Assembly (NCBI GenBank): GCA_000499405.2
Contig: HG738140.1
Coordinates: forward strand, 11,001,560-11,065,559
Direction: 5' to 3'
From: Onchocerca volvulus
Taxonomy: Eukaryota; Nematoda; Chromadorea; Rhabditida; Onchocercidae
Length of the DNA: 64,000 bases
Shown here: positions 12,656 to 23,276 of the stretch, piece by piece
Layout of the letters: each line of letters begins with the position of its first letter
Position numbering within the stretch: the stretch's first letter is position 1
Notes under the pieces: generated by a model
The model's input: only the letters and a program-made list of their open reading frames with translations
Told to the model about the DNA's origin: nothing
Databases searched by the model: none
Position numbers and translations under genes: made by a program

Positions 12656-14325
12656 ATGAATATTTCAAGTATGAGAAAACCAGTGCTTCTGATCACATTA
12701 TTGAGCGTTGTCAGCGTTGTTTGGTCAGCTGATCCGAATACTTGCGGGAAGCTTATTCGTTGTGCCATCAGAAAATGCTTCTCTACAGGTTTTTTCTTTT
12801 TCAAAAAAAGAAACAATTCATTGGGTGTTTCAGAATTTAGAAATTTGAAGTAAATGAGATGTTCTGATCATGAAGCTAGAGTAGACCGGGCGGATAACGT
12901 GCGTACGTTCGTCAGTTAACTTTAGACAAAGAAAATTTGAAGTAAACCTAAATTCTGCATGATGCAAGTAGTCACAAATGCAGCAGACAGTGCATTCTGC
13001 AATTCACAAACATTGCATTTCCTTGTATATCTATGATTTCAGCAAAAACCAATGAGTCAACAAATTCTTCGAGTGGAATTGAAATATTTAACAATATGAT
13101 TAATCAGTTCAATTTTATTTGCATTGCGACAAAATGTCGTGATCCATGCACTGCATGCGAGCAATGCAACTATGCATTGGAACAGTTTTCGAAAATTCTT
13201 CGTGGTCTTAAGACAGGTAATATTTTAGTATATAATAATTGATATCCCCGTTTAATTAATTAATTAACAACTAAGATATTTAGACTGCATATTTCGAAAT
13301 ATCCTGAATAACCATTGCTTAACTGATATTAATGTCATTAATTTTTGCTCTTACACCTGACCATTGAGCATAGCGTAATTTCTCTACACATGCTACTATT
13401 CAAGTTCATCAACAGAAAGCGTTGATGAATTCCTAATTTTAAACTGTTATTGAAAATATTAAATGCATCAGTAATTCAAGACATGACCAATTTAATGCTA
13501 TGCAAGTAATTTAAATAAAACGATTTCTTTATTTCGTCAATTTTTTGGCTTAATGAAAGTTGGATCGCAATTTATTAGGCTCATTAATTATTCATTAGTT
13601 GTTCAAATTGAGTTGGCGAAAATTTAACCCCGGTAAGCATAGAAATATTCAAATGGATGTTATCTGTTCTCCTGAAATCACTCTCCCGTTAGCAAGTAGT
13701 TGCTGTTCAAGAAAGTCGCCCCAGACATGTAGAAATCTAATTCTATCCACTTGATCTGTTCAAGAATTTTTATATGCGTCAAAAGAAATCCGAAAACCGA
13801 AAATATAGATTTGAGGAAAATTTTTTAGCGATACGAAAAAGTAAGAGAGAGAGCACTGCTTTTTCAGAAAAATGGCATGGAAAAAGTGTAGTACTAGAGA
13901 AGTCTCAATGACAAAAAAAGTTTTCAATGTTTGTGCATTCTCGAAAAAGCAAAGTTTGACGAAAAACCAGTTTGACTGGAAGCACGAAATTAGAATTTGC
14001 TCATTTTCATCAATTCATCTGGTGGAGTTCATTTCTCCATAACCTTCCTATGTTTGCAGATATGAAATGTCCCAAAATGGAAACTTGCTTGCTGAAATGC
14101 CTGCATGAAAATGGATTTCAATTTGGTGCATGCGCCAGAGAACGATGTAATCCTCACTGTTTCGATGACGAATGTTCATATTGCACCTATCTTGCAAGAA
14201 GGATATTCTTGAAAATTTGTCGGGAAAATAACATTCCCACTTTATCGAATGTGAATTTTAATGGTAAATGTATAGATCTGGTTAACAACGTACTCAAAGA
14301 GGTTGCTTCGAGTCGCAAAACATGA
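12656..14325 (+). CDS. secreted cysteine-rich protein, unrecognised family
   Basis: Three exons: 12656-12788, 13043-13216 and 14060-14325. Both introns are phase 1, and the product has 190 residues. Residues 1-23 or so form a signal peptide ending at WSA. The mature protein carries many cysteines: CxxxxxC and KC in exon 1, CRDPCTACEQC in exon 2, and a dense cluster in exon 3 (CPKMETCLLKCL, then ACARERCNPHC, then ECSYC). The C-terminal 50 residues are charged and ordered-looking, and the protein ends VASSRKT. Symmetric phase-1 introns around the Cys-rich exons are typical of extracellular modules. There is no membrane segment beyond the signal peptide, so it is probably secreted. I do not recognise the family; it may be nematode-specific. 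Confidence 0.75.
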
Positions 14326-17300
14326 ACCGACTCGTCATTGTGATCATCAGTAATCATATCATCACAAGGTTTTTGTAAAAATTTTGGAAAAAAACCAATG
14401 ATATAAGTTTGCCACAGGTCTTTTGTGCTCAACTTATTTGCAATGAAATCGATGTGATAGATCATCTTAATAATTCGGAGAAAGAAAGAAAAAAAGAGAA
14501 AAATTTAAAAAAAGTCATTCTCTATATATTAGGTATAAGGAATTTTTGAAGAAATGAAAAGATGTAGAATGATGCATCCTTTCTCTCCAGAATGAGAAAG
14601 ATCAATTTTGAGAAGAAAATACGATTTGAATATTTTTCGTTCAAAAAGAATGATTGTCTGTTTGAATTTTGTGGAAATCAATGATTCAGCATAATTTCCT
14701 TCCTCCACACAATGAAAAACAGAAAGATCAAACTCATCTTATTTGTGTTTTTTTAACTTATTTTTTTTTTTTTTTTTTTTTAATTCTTTCTTCGCTTCAT
14801 TGCAATTTATATCCATTATTTCAAACCAATTTATCAAGCCATTGTTAATAAATTTTGAATGAAATAAATTTTCGAGCAAAACTAGTACGCAAATTATTCA
14901 ATTTTATCATGATGACAAGCAGAAGTGAGATTTTTTAAATATTTTGGCGACATTTTTGGAATTTATATCAAAAAATCACCAATTTTGCTCAATTTAATAA
15001 AGTGCTTGAATGATAAATCGATAGCAGATTTGTATTTTCCGCAATAAATATCGGATTTATTCTAGGTTTGAGTTGCAGGGATGAATCCAAAGGATTCTGC
15101 TGTTGCTGGCTTGACGAGAAGGTTGTTTTGAGTGGTATTTAGGAATCCGCGACGAATCTGAATTTAGCAGAACAACGTCATGCGTGCTTTACTCAGTGCC
15201 AATAAAAATGTGCAAACTGTGTGATCGAGAGAATAAGTATTTACATGAGTTTTTTGTTACTAAGTAGAAAAAATCTTTAGATATGTCAATATTTAAAATT
15301 CAATCTGGAATGGGACATTTTGTCCAGAAGCTTAGTGAGCTCAATTCTAAACCTTCAAGCTTTTCCCGAATTTAAAATATTGAGAATATTAATTCACTTT
15401 ATCTTGCGAAGTTCATCAACCTTTGAATTTGCTTAAAAATTTCCGAATGCTCTTTGATCTCTTTTCCATCTGAACTATTTAGTTTTTTGAATATGCGCTG
15501 ATATTTTATTGAAGTGTTTTTCAAATCCAGCATTATTTCATTTTTTTTTTTTTTTTTTTATTTCATTTACTACGCTGTCAAAAAAATTTTTTTTTCTATT
15601 TTGATTTCGACATCGATAACTTTTTCTTTTCCTTCTTCCATTTGATTTTTCCAAACTTACAAATGTCATCTCTCTGAACTGTCTAACCGAAGTTCAGCTA
15701 ATGATGTTTTGTCCTATTATTATGCCTTCTTGTAGTTTACAAACTATCTTTGCACTTTAAAAAGACATTTTTCATTTTCTGTTCTGCCTCACTTGTCCCT
15801 TACCGTATTTTCAGAAGTATTTGAATTTTATTAGCGCCTGAAGACATCCAATCTTAATTTAAGATTAACACAAAGTTGGTATTTCGTCAACGTTGTATAT
15901 TTCATTGCCCATTATATTCTCTTCCAATTTCGCATCCTAACTTTTTAATTATCATTATTTCATTCTTGTTTCTCTGCCCATACTCTTCTTTTTCATTAAA
16001 AATATAATTTGCAAAAAGTTTAATAATACGATTATATCAAACTTCTCGCATAGCAAATCATCGATCAAAAAGCAAAGCAATAAGCAGAAGTTATCAAATT
16101 TCCTATAGAAGCCTTATTTCTTTGCAAATATTTTAAGATAAAATTTTCAAAAACATGAAATCTTAATTTGCCAGACAAGAAATATGTTAGTTGAAATGAA
16201 ATGCTTGGAAAAGTTGTGATAATTGATGTTTTTTAGAAATTTTATGAGTTGTGAATTCATCTTCGTATATACTAGGAGTGAACATGTCACAGAATTTCAT
16301 GATGTCAGCCCTCGTTAGATAGAAGAACTAAGGATATAATAATTAAGTAAATCTTCATCGAAAGTAAAATTTTGCATGTGCCAAATAGCAGAAAAATAGA
16401 TTAATTGAAAATGAAAACTTTTCTAGAAATTCGCATTTTTCGATTTATCACTTTGAATATGCCAGCATCTTACAGGCAATATTAACTGTCTGCAATATGT
16501 GAAATTTGCAAACTATATGAATAGTTGACACAAATTGCAAAGACAGCAGTGTACATATTTTATCTGATAACAGGAGAAAGTGAGTAATCGAATAAAACGG
16601 CGGTTTTGTGATTTCAAGTTTTCCTTTCTGTGATTAATTAATAGATAATTAACTGTCAGTCTATCATGAAAATGTCGCTGCATCTATACTTAATTGAGAA
16701 ATTAGAATCAGAAATCTGTTCCTCACCTGGACTTCTCCAAGAATCCAAAAAACTTTGTGGTTCTTGATCTTCTGAATAAAGTCAGGCTTATCTAAATAAA
16801 ATAGAATTTATCAGGAATGTCCTCTAAAGAAAAGAAAGTTTATTTCTAAGAGACATCACGTTATCACTACAGAAACATTATGAATTATCTCAGCAATCCT
16901 CCAGATGAAAGAAATACTGTCAAATTATAAACCAACTATCTATATTATTTGTAAAATCTGTGATCTTAAAAAAACAAATATGTTTCAAAAAGCGAATTAA
17001 CAGATAATCGAAAATTTGATGGGCTCTCTTGAATTTGTATTTTTTTTTTTTTTTTTGTCCTGCATTTCATCATTATTTCTTCTATATGGCTCCTTTGAAT
17101 TCATGATTATTCTTTCTGTTCTAGTTTAAAAATAATTGAAGAAAATTAGAAAAAACCTCTCTGAATTGTTCGAATTATCAGTCAAGAATCTAAGACAATG
17201 GAATGCTTAGACAAATAATATGACGATCTTTTCCAGATATTGTAATTATATTGCCATCGGGAAACGTACTTCTGCGAATTTTACTTTTCTTCATGTCTTA

Positions 17301-19130
17301 ATTAGAAATAAATAAGACATTCAGAAGAAATTGTTTGCTTTGTGAAGTACATCAGTCTAAACAGGAAGGAATTAAAATATAAAGTAGTGGAAAAGAATTT
17401 AGCTGTGAAGAACAGTGGAAATGAAGGCATCATCGAACTTTCATTAAATTCACTAATAGTTGCTGTCAAACTGATTATAAGAAGGCAGTTGAATCTTGGA
17501 ATGACATAAATAATTTGGAAATCAAAAAGTTTGTCAATTGATACCAATATTTTTTGTGTGATAAGATTTTTCTTTGATTTATTTAAGTTTGTCAAGAAAA
17601 GTGATAGATTATTAGAAGTGATATTTGTTATACTTCATGCAATTGTTTTCAAGTAGTACAAAGAAAAAAAATGAATACGGAAGGATTTTTTTTATAAAAG
17701 AATATTGGAAAGAAAAAAGAAGTATTGACAATTCTTCAGATAATTAACCAATTAATTACCTGGAATACTCATTATTTTTAATTTTCAGCTATGAATATCT
17801 GAATTGGGAAGAAATTGACTCAAAATGACCAAAAGTTAGAAAGGCGGAAAAGTAGGCTTTAAAAAATGAGAAAATAGAGAAGTCTTTCTGAAAAAAACTG
17901 CTTCAGACACTTTATAATTTATTTTGAAATTCTCAAAAATTCCGAATTGAAATATCACGAATAAAAAAACGCAATTTATCATTTTTCTCTAATTTAATTG
18001 AAGAAAAAATATCTCTTTCATCGCACAATTTATTGCGATATCCATTTTTTCAAGTTCTCCTAAATGTGACACATTATACAAATCCTGTTATTTATTCATC
18101 AAAACGTATTGTTCATAACTCTTATCACGATTTCGATAAGATCAATAATTCAAGACAATCTTGTTGCAAATGAATATATAAAATAGGCAATCGAAGTAAG
18201 ATTTGAAGAAAGTTTAATGCATGGATTTTAAATTTCGCTCAAAATCAAAAGATAAAATTTTTTGATTAAGTCCTAATTCCATTAATGTTTGCATCACCAA
18301 CTATTACAGAGAAGTTTCATGGCTGAAGAGCAATTTGGAACTTTCATCATCGTTAGCATTTTTAACTAAGAGCATATCATTGCGTGGAGCAATTATAATA
18401 ATACAGCTTACAGAAAAGTGCAAGATGAAATTCAGCCAATTTTGATATTCACCGAATAGTTAAGAGGAAAGCATTGATTTACTGTTGCAGAATAAAAGCT
18501 GAGATTCTGAATAACCATGGAAGGGCCATTTATACAAAAGAATTCCTAATCGGTCAAATCTAAGTGAAAATGATGTTTCCATAAGTTGATAAACTCTGTA
18601 AAAGTTGCTAGTTGATGGGAAGATCTTCAAACAACAATACTAATATCTTAACAATTTTTATTCAAATTTCTATCACTAAACGTTTCCAGAAAACTATAGG
18701 CTAGAAGAAGTTGAAAGAAGTATTGTTAGCGTTTTTGTTATCACAAAAGAAAAACAATCATTAAACTACTACAAAAATCATCATACAAAGTATATTTTAT
18801 GATAACAGAAACTCTGGGATAAAGTATATTTGACGAAATATATATATACATATATATATGAATATTCATATATATATGTATATATATATATATGAATATT
18901 CATATAGACATTATTTTGAAAAACACTTGCAAGTGATCAATTTTCTAGTATTTTCAAGTAAATTTTTATTTGATTCTTTTTCTTTTACAGTACGAAAATT
19001 GCCATTTTTGGCAATTATAAAAATCTATTCTTTGCTATAATGATATCTGTCTTTTCCGCTGCCATACCAGTCCTGCAATTTATATTAGCAGTTAAATGAT
19101 TATAATGTCATAATCATAAAACGGAAAATT
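14326..19130. other. long AT-rich intergenic region
   Basis: About 4.8 kb. It contains poly-T runs (14760-14782, 15541-15559, 17040-17056) and a TA-rich palindrome near 18.86 kb. A short coding-like stretch at about 15085-15205 has clustered Cys codons (GFCCCWLDEK in one frame, HACFTQCQ in another), but I cannot build a gene from it. The minus frame at 17302-17595 looks like chance AT-rich translation. Confidence 0.5.
18838..18904. repeat. TA-rich microsatellite with a 52-bp perfect palindrome
   Basis: Bases 18838-18889 form a perfect palindrome centred on GAATATTC, flanked by ATAT tracts. A second TATGAATATTCATA palindrome follows at 18891-18904. It is intergenic. It could extrude a cruciform and may be unstable in cloning or assembly. 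Confidence 0.85.
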
Positions 19131-21054
19131 CTACGATCGCTTGGTATATTCATCAGAAATTAAACAATGTTTGGAAGATGGACTGATAGTGTATTGTACT
19201 GAATTACTCGGTATCGCATGAGCCAAAGAAGGGAAATCTACAATTTGTCTTCTAATTTTGGAATCAATAGTTATAAAAGGAACAAATTAAAGTAGTTAAG
19301 AAATAAAATTCAATTCATTCTGTTTCAAAGCAAAAGATTCAATTTGATCTGTATATCTTGCTAAAACTTTTAGAACTTTTCACTTTTTTTTAAAATAGTA
19401 AATACTTATAAAATACTCACTATAGCAGAATTATTATTTTGGCTGAAGAGGCTAGATGATCTACTAGTTTGTGATGAAGTGTCCCTCGTATTTTTCACAT
19501 GCTGTCGTTTCGAGTGCTCAACTTTTGTATCCTAAATGAATAGATGAATAAGCGATAAATTATTGGAATTTGAAAATAAAGTTCAATTTAAAAATACATG
19601 CAAAATGAAAATATTTTCTAGAATATTTAACATGAACTAACTTCAGAATGATATTGAACATTCTCTTGAGTTATTTCGCCTAAAACAAAAAGCTTACATT
19701 TTCAACTGACAAAGTTTCTAGATGAATAATCAAATAAATCTTAATCTTTTTCATTTTCTCTTGATCTTTACTTTTTGGAATTTGTGAAATATTAGATTTA
19801 TACAAAACAACGGCTAATTTTTTTTTTTTTTGTCCAAATTTGATTTTTAAGAGGAGCAAAATCGTTGGAACATACCAAAAACATTAATGGATCAAAAATA
19901 AGAAAGGTCAAGTTATCAAGAGTATTAATGTACTAATAAGTTGCCAAGAAATAGGATACTAATGGGCTGCAATATTAAATAATTGCATTGTCAATCGTTG
20001 GCAAACAATTCGATTTTTAAATTAATGATTAATTACCCAAATGATATCATTTGAGTCCTCTGATTCAAAACACAAATTATCGTCTTGTTTCACTTTTCCA
20101 ACTTATTCAGATGTATTATTGCATTACTTACGGAAAAAAAAGAAAAAAGAAATGCTGAAAATGGATCGAACTAACTTTTCTTGACAAGTCGAGCCGTCAC
20201 ATTGATGATCACTTCACGTCCATTAGCATTCTCTAGAAAGTGCGCGATGTTTTCGCGCAATATTTGTTTCATATTTACTATTGATCGCTCCATCATCTGC
20301 GGGACAGTTTTCGCGGTGACCGCAAACAGCGGAAATTGCTAGTACGGATGGATTTTAAAATGAGCCTTGAAAGGCACTGAAATGGAATATTTGCATGAAT
20401 GCAAATAAAGAAGCCATTTTTAATCAGTATATGTGAAATTTCTCATTTAGAAAGATTCAAGTGGTGATCGATAAGAAAGAAGCTATGCAATACAAAACGT
20501 ATTAAGATGAACACAGGTGAAACCACAAATGTTGAAAGCTTTAAAAAGCTTTTAAAATTACAAAAGCTAATCTTTTTTTTTTTTTGAAATATTGCACAAA
20601 CTTGTGTGTAAAAATCTTGAAGATTTATGAGAAAACGTAAGTCTGTTAAATAAAGAAAGCGAAATATGCAGTGAAAATGATAATTGCCATTAGTGCGAAG
20701 AAATGGATGTCAACAATTTAAAAGGCTTTCCATTTTCGATAATGAATCAATAATTAATAAATCAAAGAAAAACCTTTGACAAAGAGAACTACTAAGTTTT
20801 TTTGCAATGTACTACCACCTTTAAATTTAATTTCATCGTCTTAAATTCTAAGAATTTTAGGATTTGAAATGTAAACTTGGATAATCTGGATCAATATCAG
20901 TAAAAAATCGTAAATATGATTTTGAAAACATGATAAAGATATTTACATATTTGCAGTTCCAATGCTATCTGATTTCACCATTAGATTGATCAGTCGTGTT
21001 TGGAATATAGTGAAGATTCTGAAAACTGATAATTTTTCTTACCGCAGCTGACAT
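19131..21054 (-). CDS. unrecognised protein with conserved-looking N-terminus and Ser-rich charged tail
   Basis: Minus-strand exons with matching phases: 20338-20176, 19679-19642 and 19531-19421. A tiny exon at 21054-21043 (ATG plus three codons, good GTAAGA donor) would supply the start; otherwise translation may begin at the ATG pair at 20296. The first full exon reads QFPLFAVTAKTVPQ, then MMERSIVNMKQILRENIAH, and ends with REVIINVTARLVKK, a helix-then-strand-like segment. Exons 3 and 4 are charged and Ser/Asn-rich, so probably disordered. The 3' end is unresolved. After the GTGAGT donor at 19420, the next acceptor gives either a short in-phase end stopping at 19204-19206, or a longer more protein-like frame (RQIVDFPSLAHAIPSNS onward, stop at 19131-19133) that is out of phase. 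No family recognised. Confidence 0.5.
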
Positions 21055-21631
21055 GAATTGAAATAGAATTATAATAAAGGCAACATTAGATGAAATGAAT
21101 TTAAAAAACTCTTGATAAGTTTATCATTGAAGGAAATTTGTGGGAAATATTTACACAATAGAAAGTATAAATACATATGCACCAAAAAATGTTCAAAAAA
21201 TTTGAATAGTGAAGTAAAGACTGAATTGCACAAATAATAATTTGCCAAACGTTTACATCGCCAGTGATATCTTCGGATTTAAGTGATCAGCTGAGTGATA
21301 CATTTAAGTACTTCACATCTTCTGGAAATTCTTAGGTAACCTACAATACCTGAAGAAATCGCACTGATAGATGAGACAACTGATGTATGATGAATTGAAG
21401 TATTTAGTAAGAAAATTGCTTACCTTCTGGAATTACTTAATTCAGTCAGTGAAGAGATTTAGTTAAATAAAAAATTAATTGATAAATCATTAAGAGTTGG
21501 AAAAGAAGTGATACAGAAATGTTTCATATATAACAGGAAGTGCAAAACTCACTTAAGCTATCCTATTTTTGCAACTTCCAGCTTGAGAACTTATATTACA
21601 GTAAGTTGTCTCTATTTAAATTATGTTCACT

Positions 21632-22001
21632 AATGTGGACGAGCAAGTTGGGAAAGGAAAAGGTGCAAATCCAGGATGTTCTTTCCAGTGCTGAGTGATT
21701 CGAATCCATCTGGCAGGTTTTGACCAAATAATATAATATACTGTAGAATGATGCTTAAGGTTCACTCCTTAAATGTTTTTTTACAGTACATACTCCATGG
21801 TTCATTAATGCCATTGCCATTCATCATGAGTTGGCCCACGGATCATTGGTCACAGAAATATTCAAAAAACTGGCTGAAAAGGTCAATGAAATATTCTGAA
21901 AAAAGCACCTGCACTTTTTTGAAGTCAACCAAGTAGACAAGGAAACAATGAATGATTTTACTGATGAACTGCTTAATTTGCAATTAAGTAAAATAGATTA
22001 G
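21632..22001 (+). pseudogene. probable pseudogene, coding-like frame with two in-frame TGA codons
   Basis: An ATG at about 21632 opens a frame reading MFTNVDEQVGKGKGANPGCS, soon interrupted by TGA. It then runs to a donor near 21718 and, via a TTTTTTTACAG acceptor at 21786, into VHTPWFINAIAIHHELAHGS and LVTEIFKKLAEKVNEIF. A second TGA follows, then HLHFFEVNQVDKETMNDFTD up to a TAG near 22001. The composition is clearly protein-like, and the frame resumes after each TGA. Decay of a real gene is the simplest reading. Selenocysteine recoding is unlikely because both sites lack any recognisable context. The family is not recognised. Confidence 0.45.
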
Positions 22002-23276
22002 TATTAGATTGGTTTATTCAAAATAGTTATTCGTTTACTTGAATTTACCAATGACTCACTCTTACGAATTTCTTAATTCTAATTTGTTATTTATTACTAA
22101 TTTATTAGCACATAAGGGGGGAAATTCATTATTGAGTAGAGGACCACTGCACAGTCGGGGAATGTATAAAGATCAAACGTCATGTGAAAATGGGACGAAT
22201 AATTCGACAAGCATAATTATAATTTAAAAGATTCCTCTCAAGTTTTAGAAGAATAAAACTTTTGAAAAGTCAGGAACCTTTGCATTATTAACTGTTTTCT
22301 TGATTATCAATCTTTAACCTTCCTAAAATATTTTCATGAACACTGGATAATGTTCAGAGAAAGCACAGTTCTTGAATTCATGTAAGCCAACACTGGAAGA
22401 TTTGACTGTGTAAACAATACCATTTAAACAATTAATCATTATTGCAATGTCAACTCATTTGTTTTTCGAAAATTGGGAAGTTTTTATTTTACTTTTTCTT
22501 TTTTTTTTTTGAATCATTTCATCACTTTGAATTTTCAGGTAGAAAATCTGAAAATATATTCGATTCTAACACAATCTTAACATTGATGTACTGTTCGAAT
22601 ATAATGGCGAGCAGTGTCATCAAAAACGAATGGTTCTTCTCTTTGATCAATTCGAAAATTTGCATAACAAGACTTTTGGATTTTTTTTGGTCTAATATCC
22701 ACAATTTTCAAATTTTCAGCAATTTCTTAATGAAAAGACTACACGGCTGTGAAAGGATTTCAAAAGTAGGATCAGTACGCGTTACAATGCAATAATGACT
22801 TCATAAATTCCCAGTGGTCTTCATTATATTCTGGTAATTCCCATTCTAGACTTCGCCAAATAAATCTCTATCATGGAATTCAGGTTGCCTTCTGTCCCCA
22901 AATGAGATTTAACAAGGAAGTCTATCCTCAGTTTGCAAGGGAAGAAATTTGGAAGCAATACAATGCAATGAAAACGAATAATCCAAGCCAAACCAAATAG
23001 ATTATTTTCCGTCAGGTGACTTCAATATATCTTGAGTGAAATCTATCTAGCTCCAACTTTATATGCTGAACCACCGGCACTTCTCAGACACCCCAAATCG
23101 CGCACAAATTTTTTCCAAACTGCAACTCATACGCTCACGCTCTCACAGAGATGAGACACAAGTGGTGACATATCAGGACAGAAGGAAAGGATAGGATGGG
23201 TTGGTGTCCTGGCATACGTGAATGCGTGAGTTGCAGATTATCTGGTTTTTGCCAATTATCATTTTCAGAAAAGATT
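22002..23276. other. intergenic region upstream of RCL1
   Basis: No gene is confidently supported. A short frame at about 22143-22226 (DHCTVGECIKIKRHVKMGR) could be a terminal exon related to the broken gene upstream. An acceptor-like ATTATCATTTTCAG ends at 23268, just before the RCL1 start, and could serve spliced-leader trans-splicing or a 5'-UTR intron. Confidence 0.45.

Noticed and set aside
17302..17595. 97-codon minus ORF
   Set aside because: Low-complexity Phe/Leu/Ser composition, no acceptor or donor logic, no recognised motif.
20026..20042. TTAATTACCCAAATG, similar to the nematode spliced leader SL1
   Set aside because: Only a partial match, with no donor, Sm site or 5S repeat nearby; chance in AT-rich DNA.
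21690..21710. GATTCGAATCC, a tRNA B-box-like string
   Set aside because: No A box, acceptor stem or cloverleaf can be formed around it.
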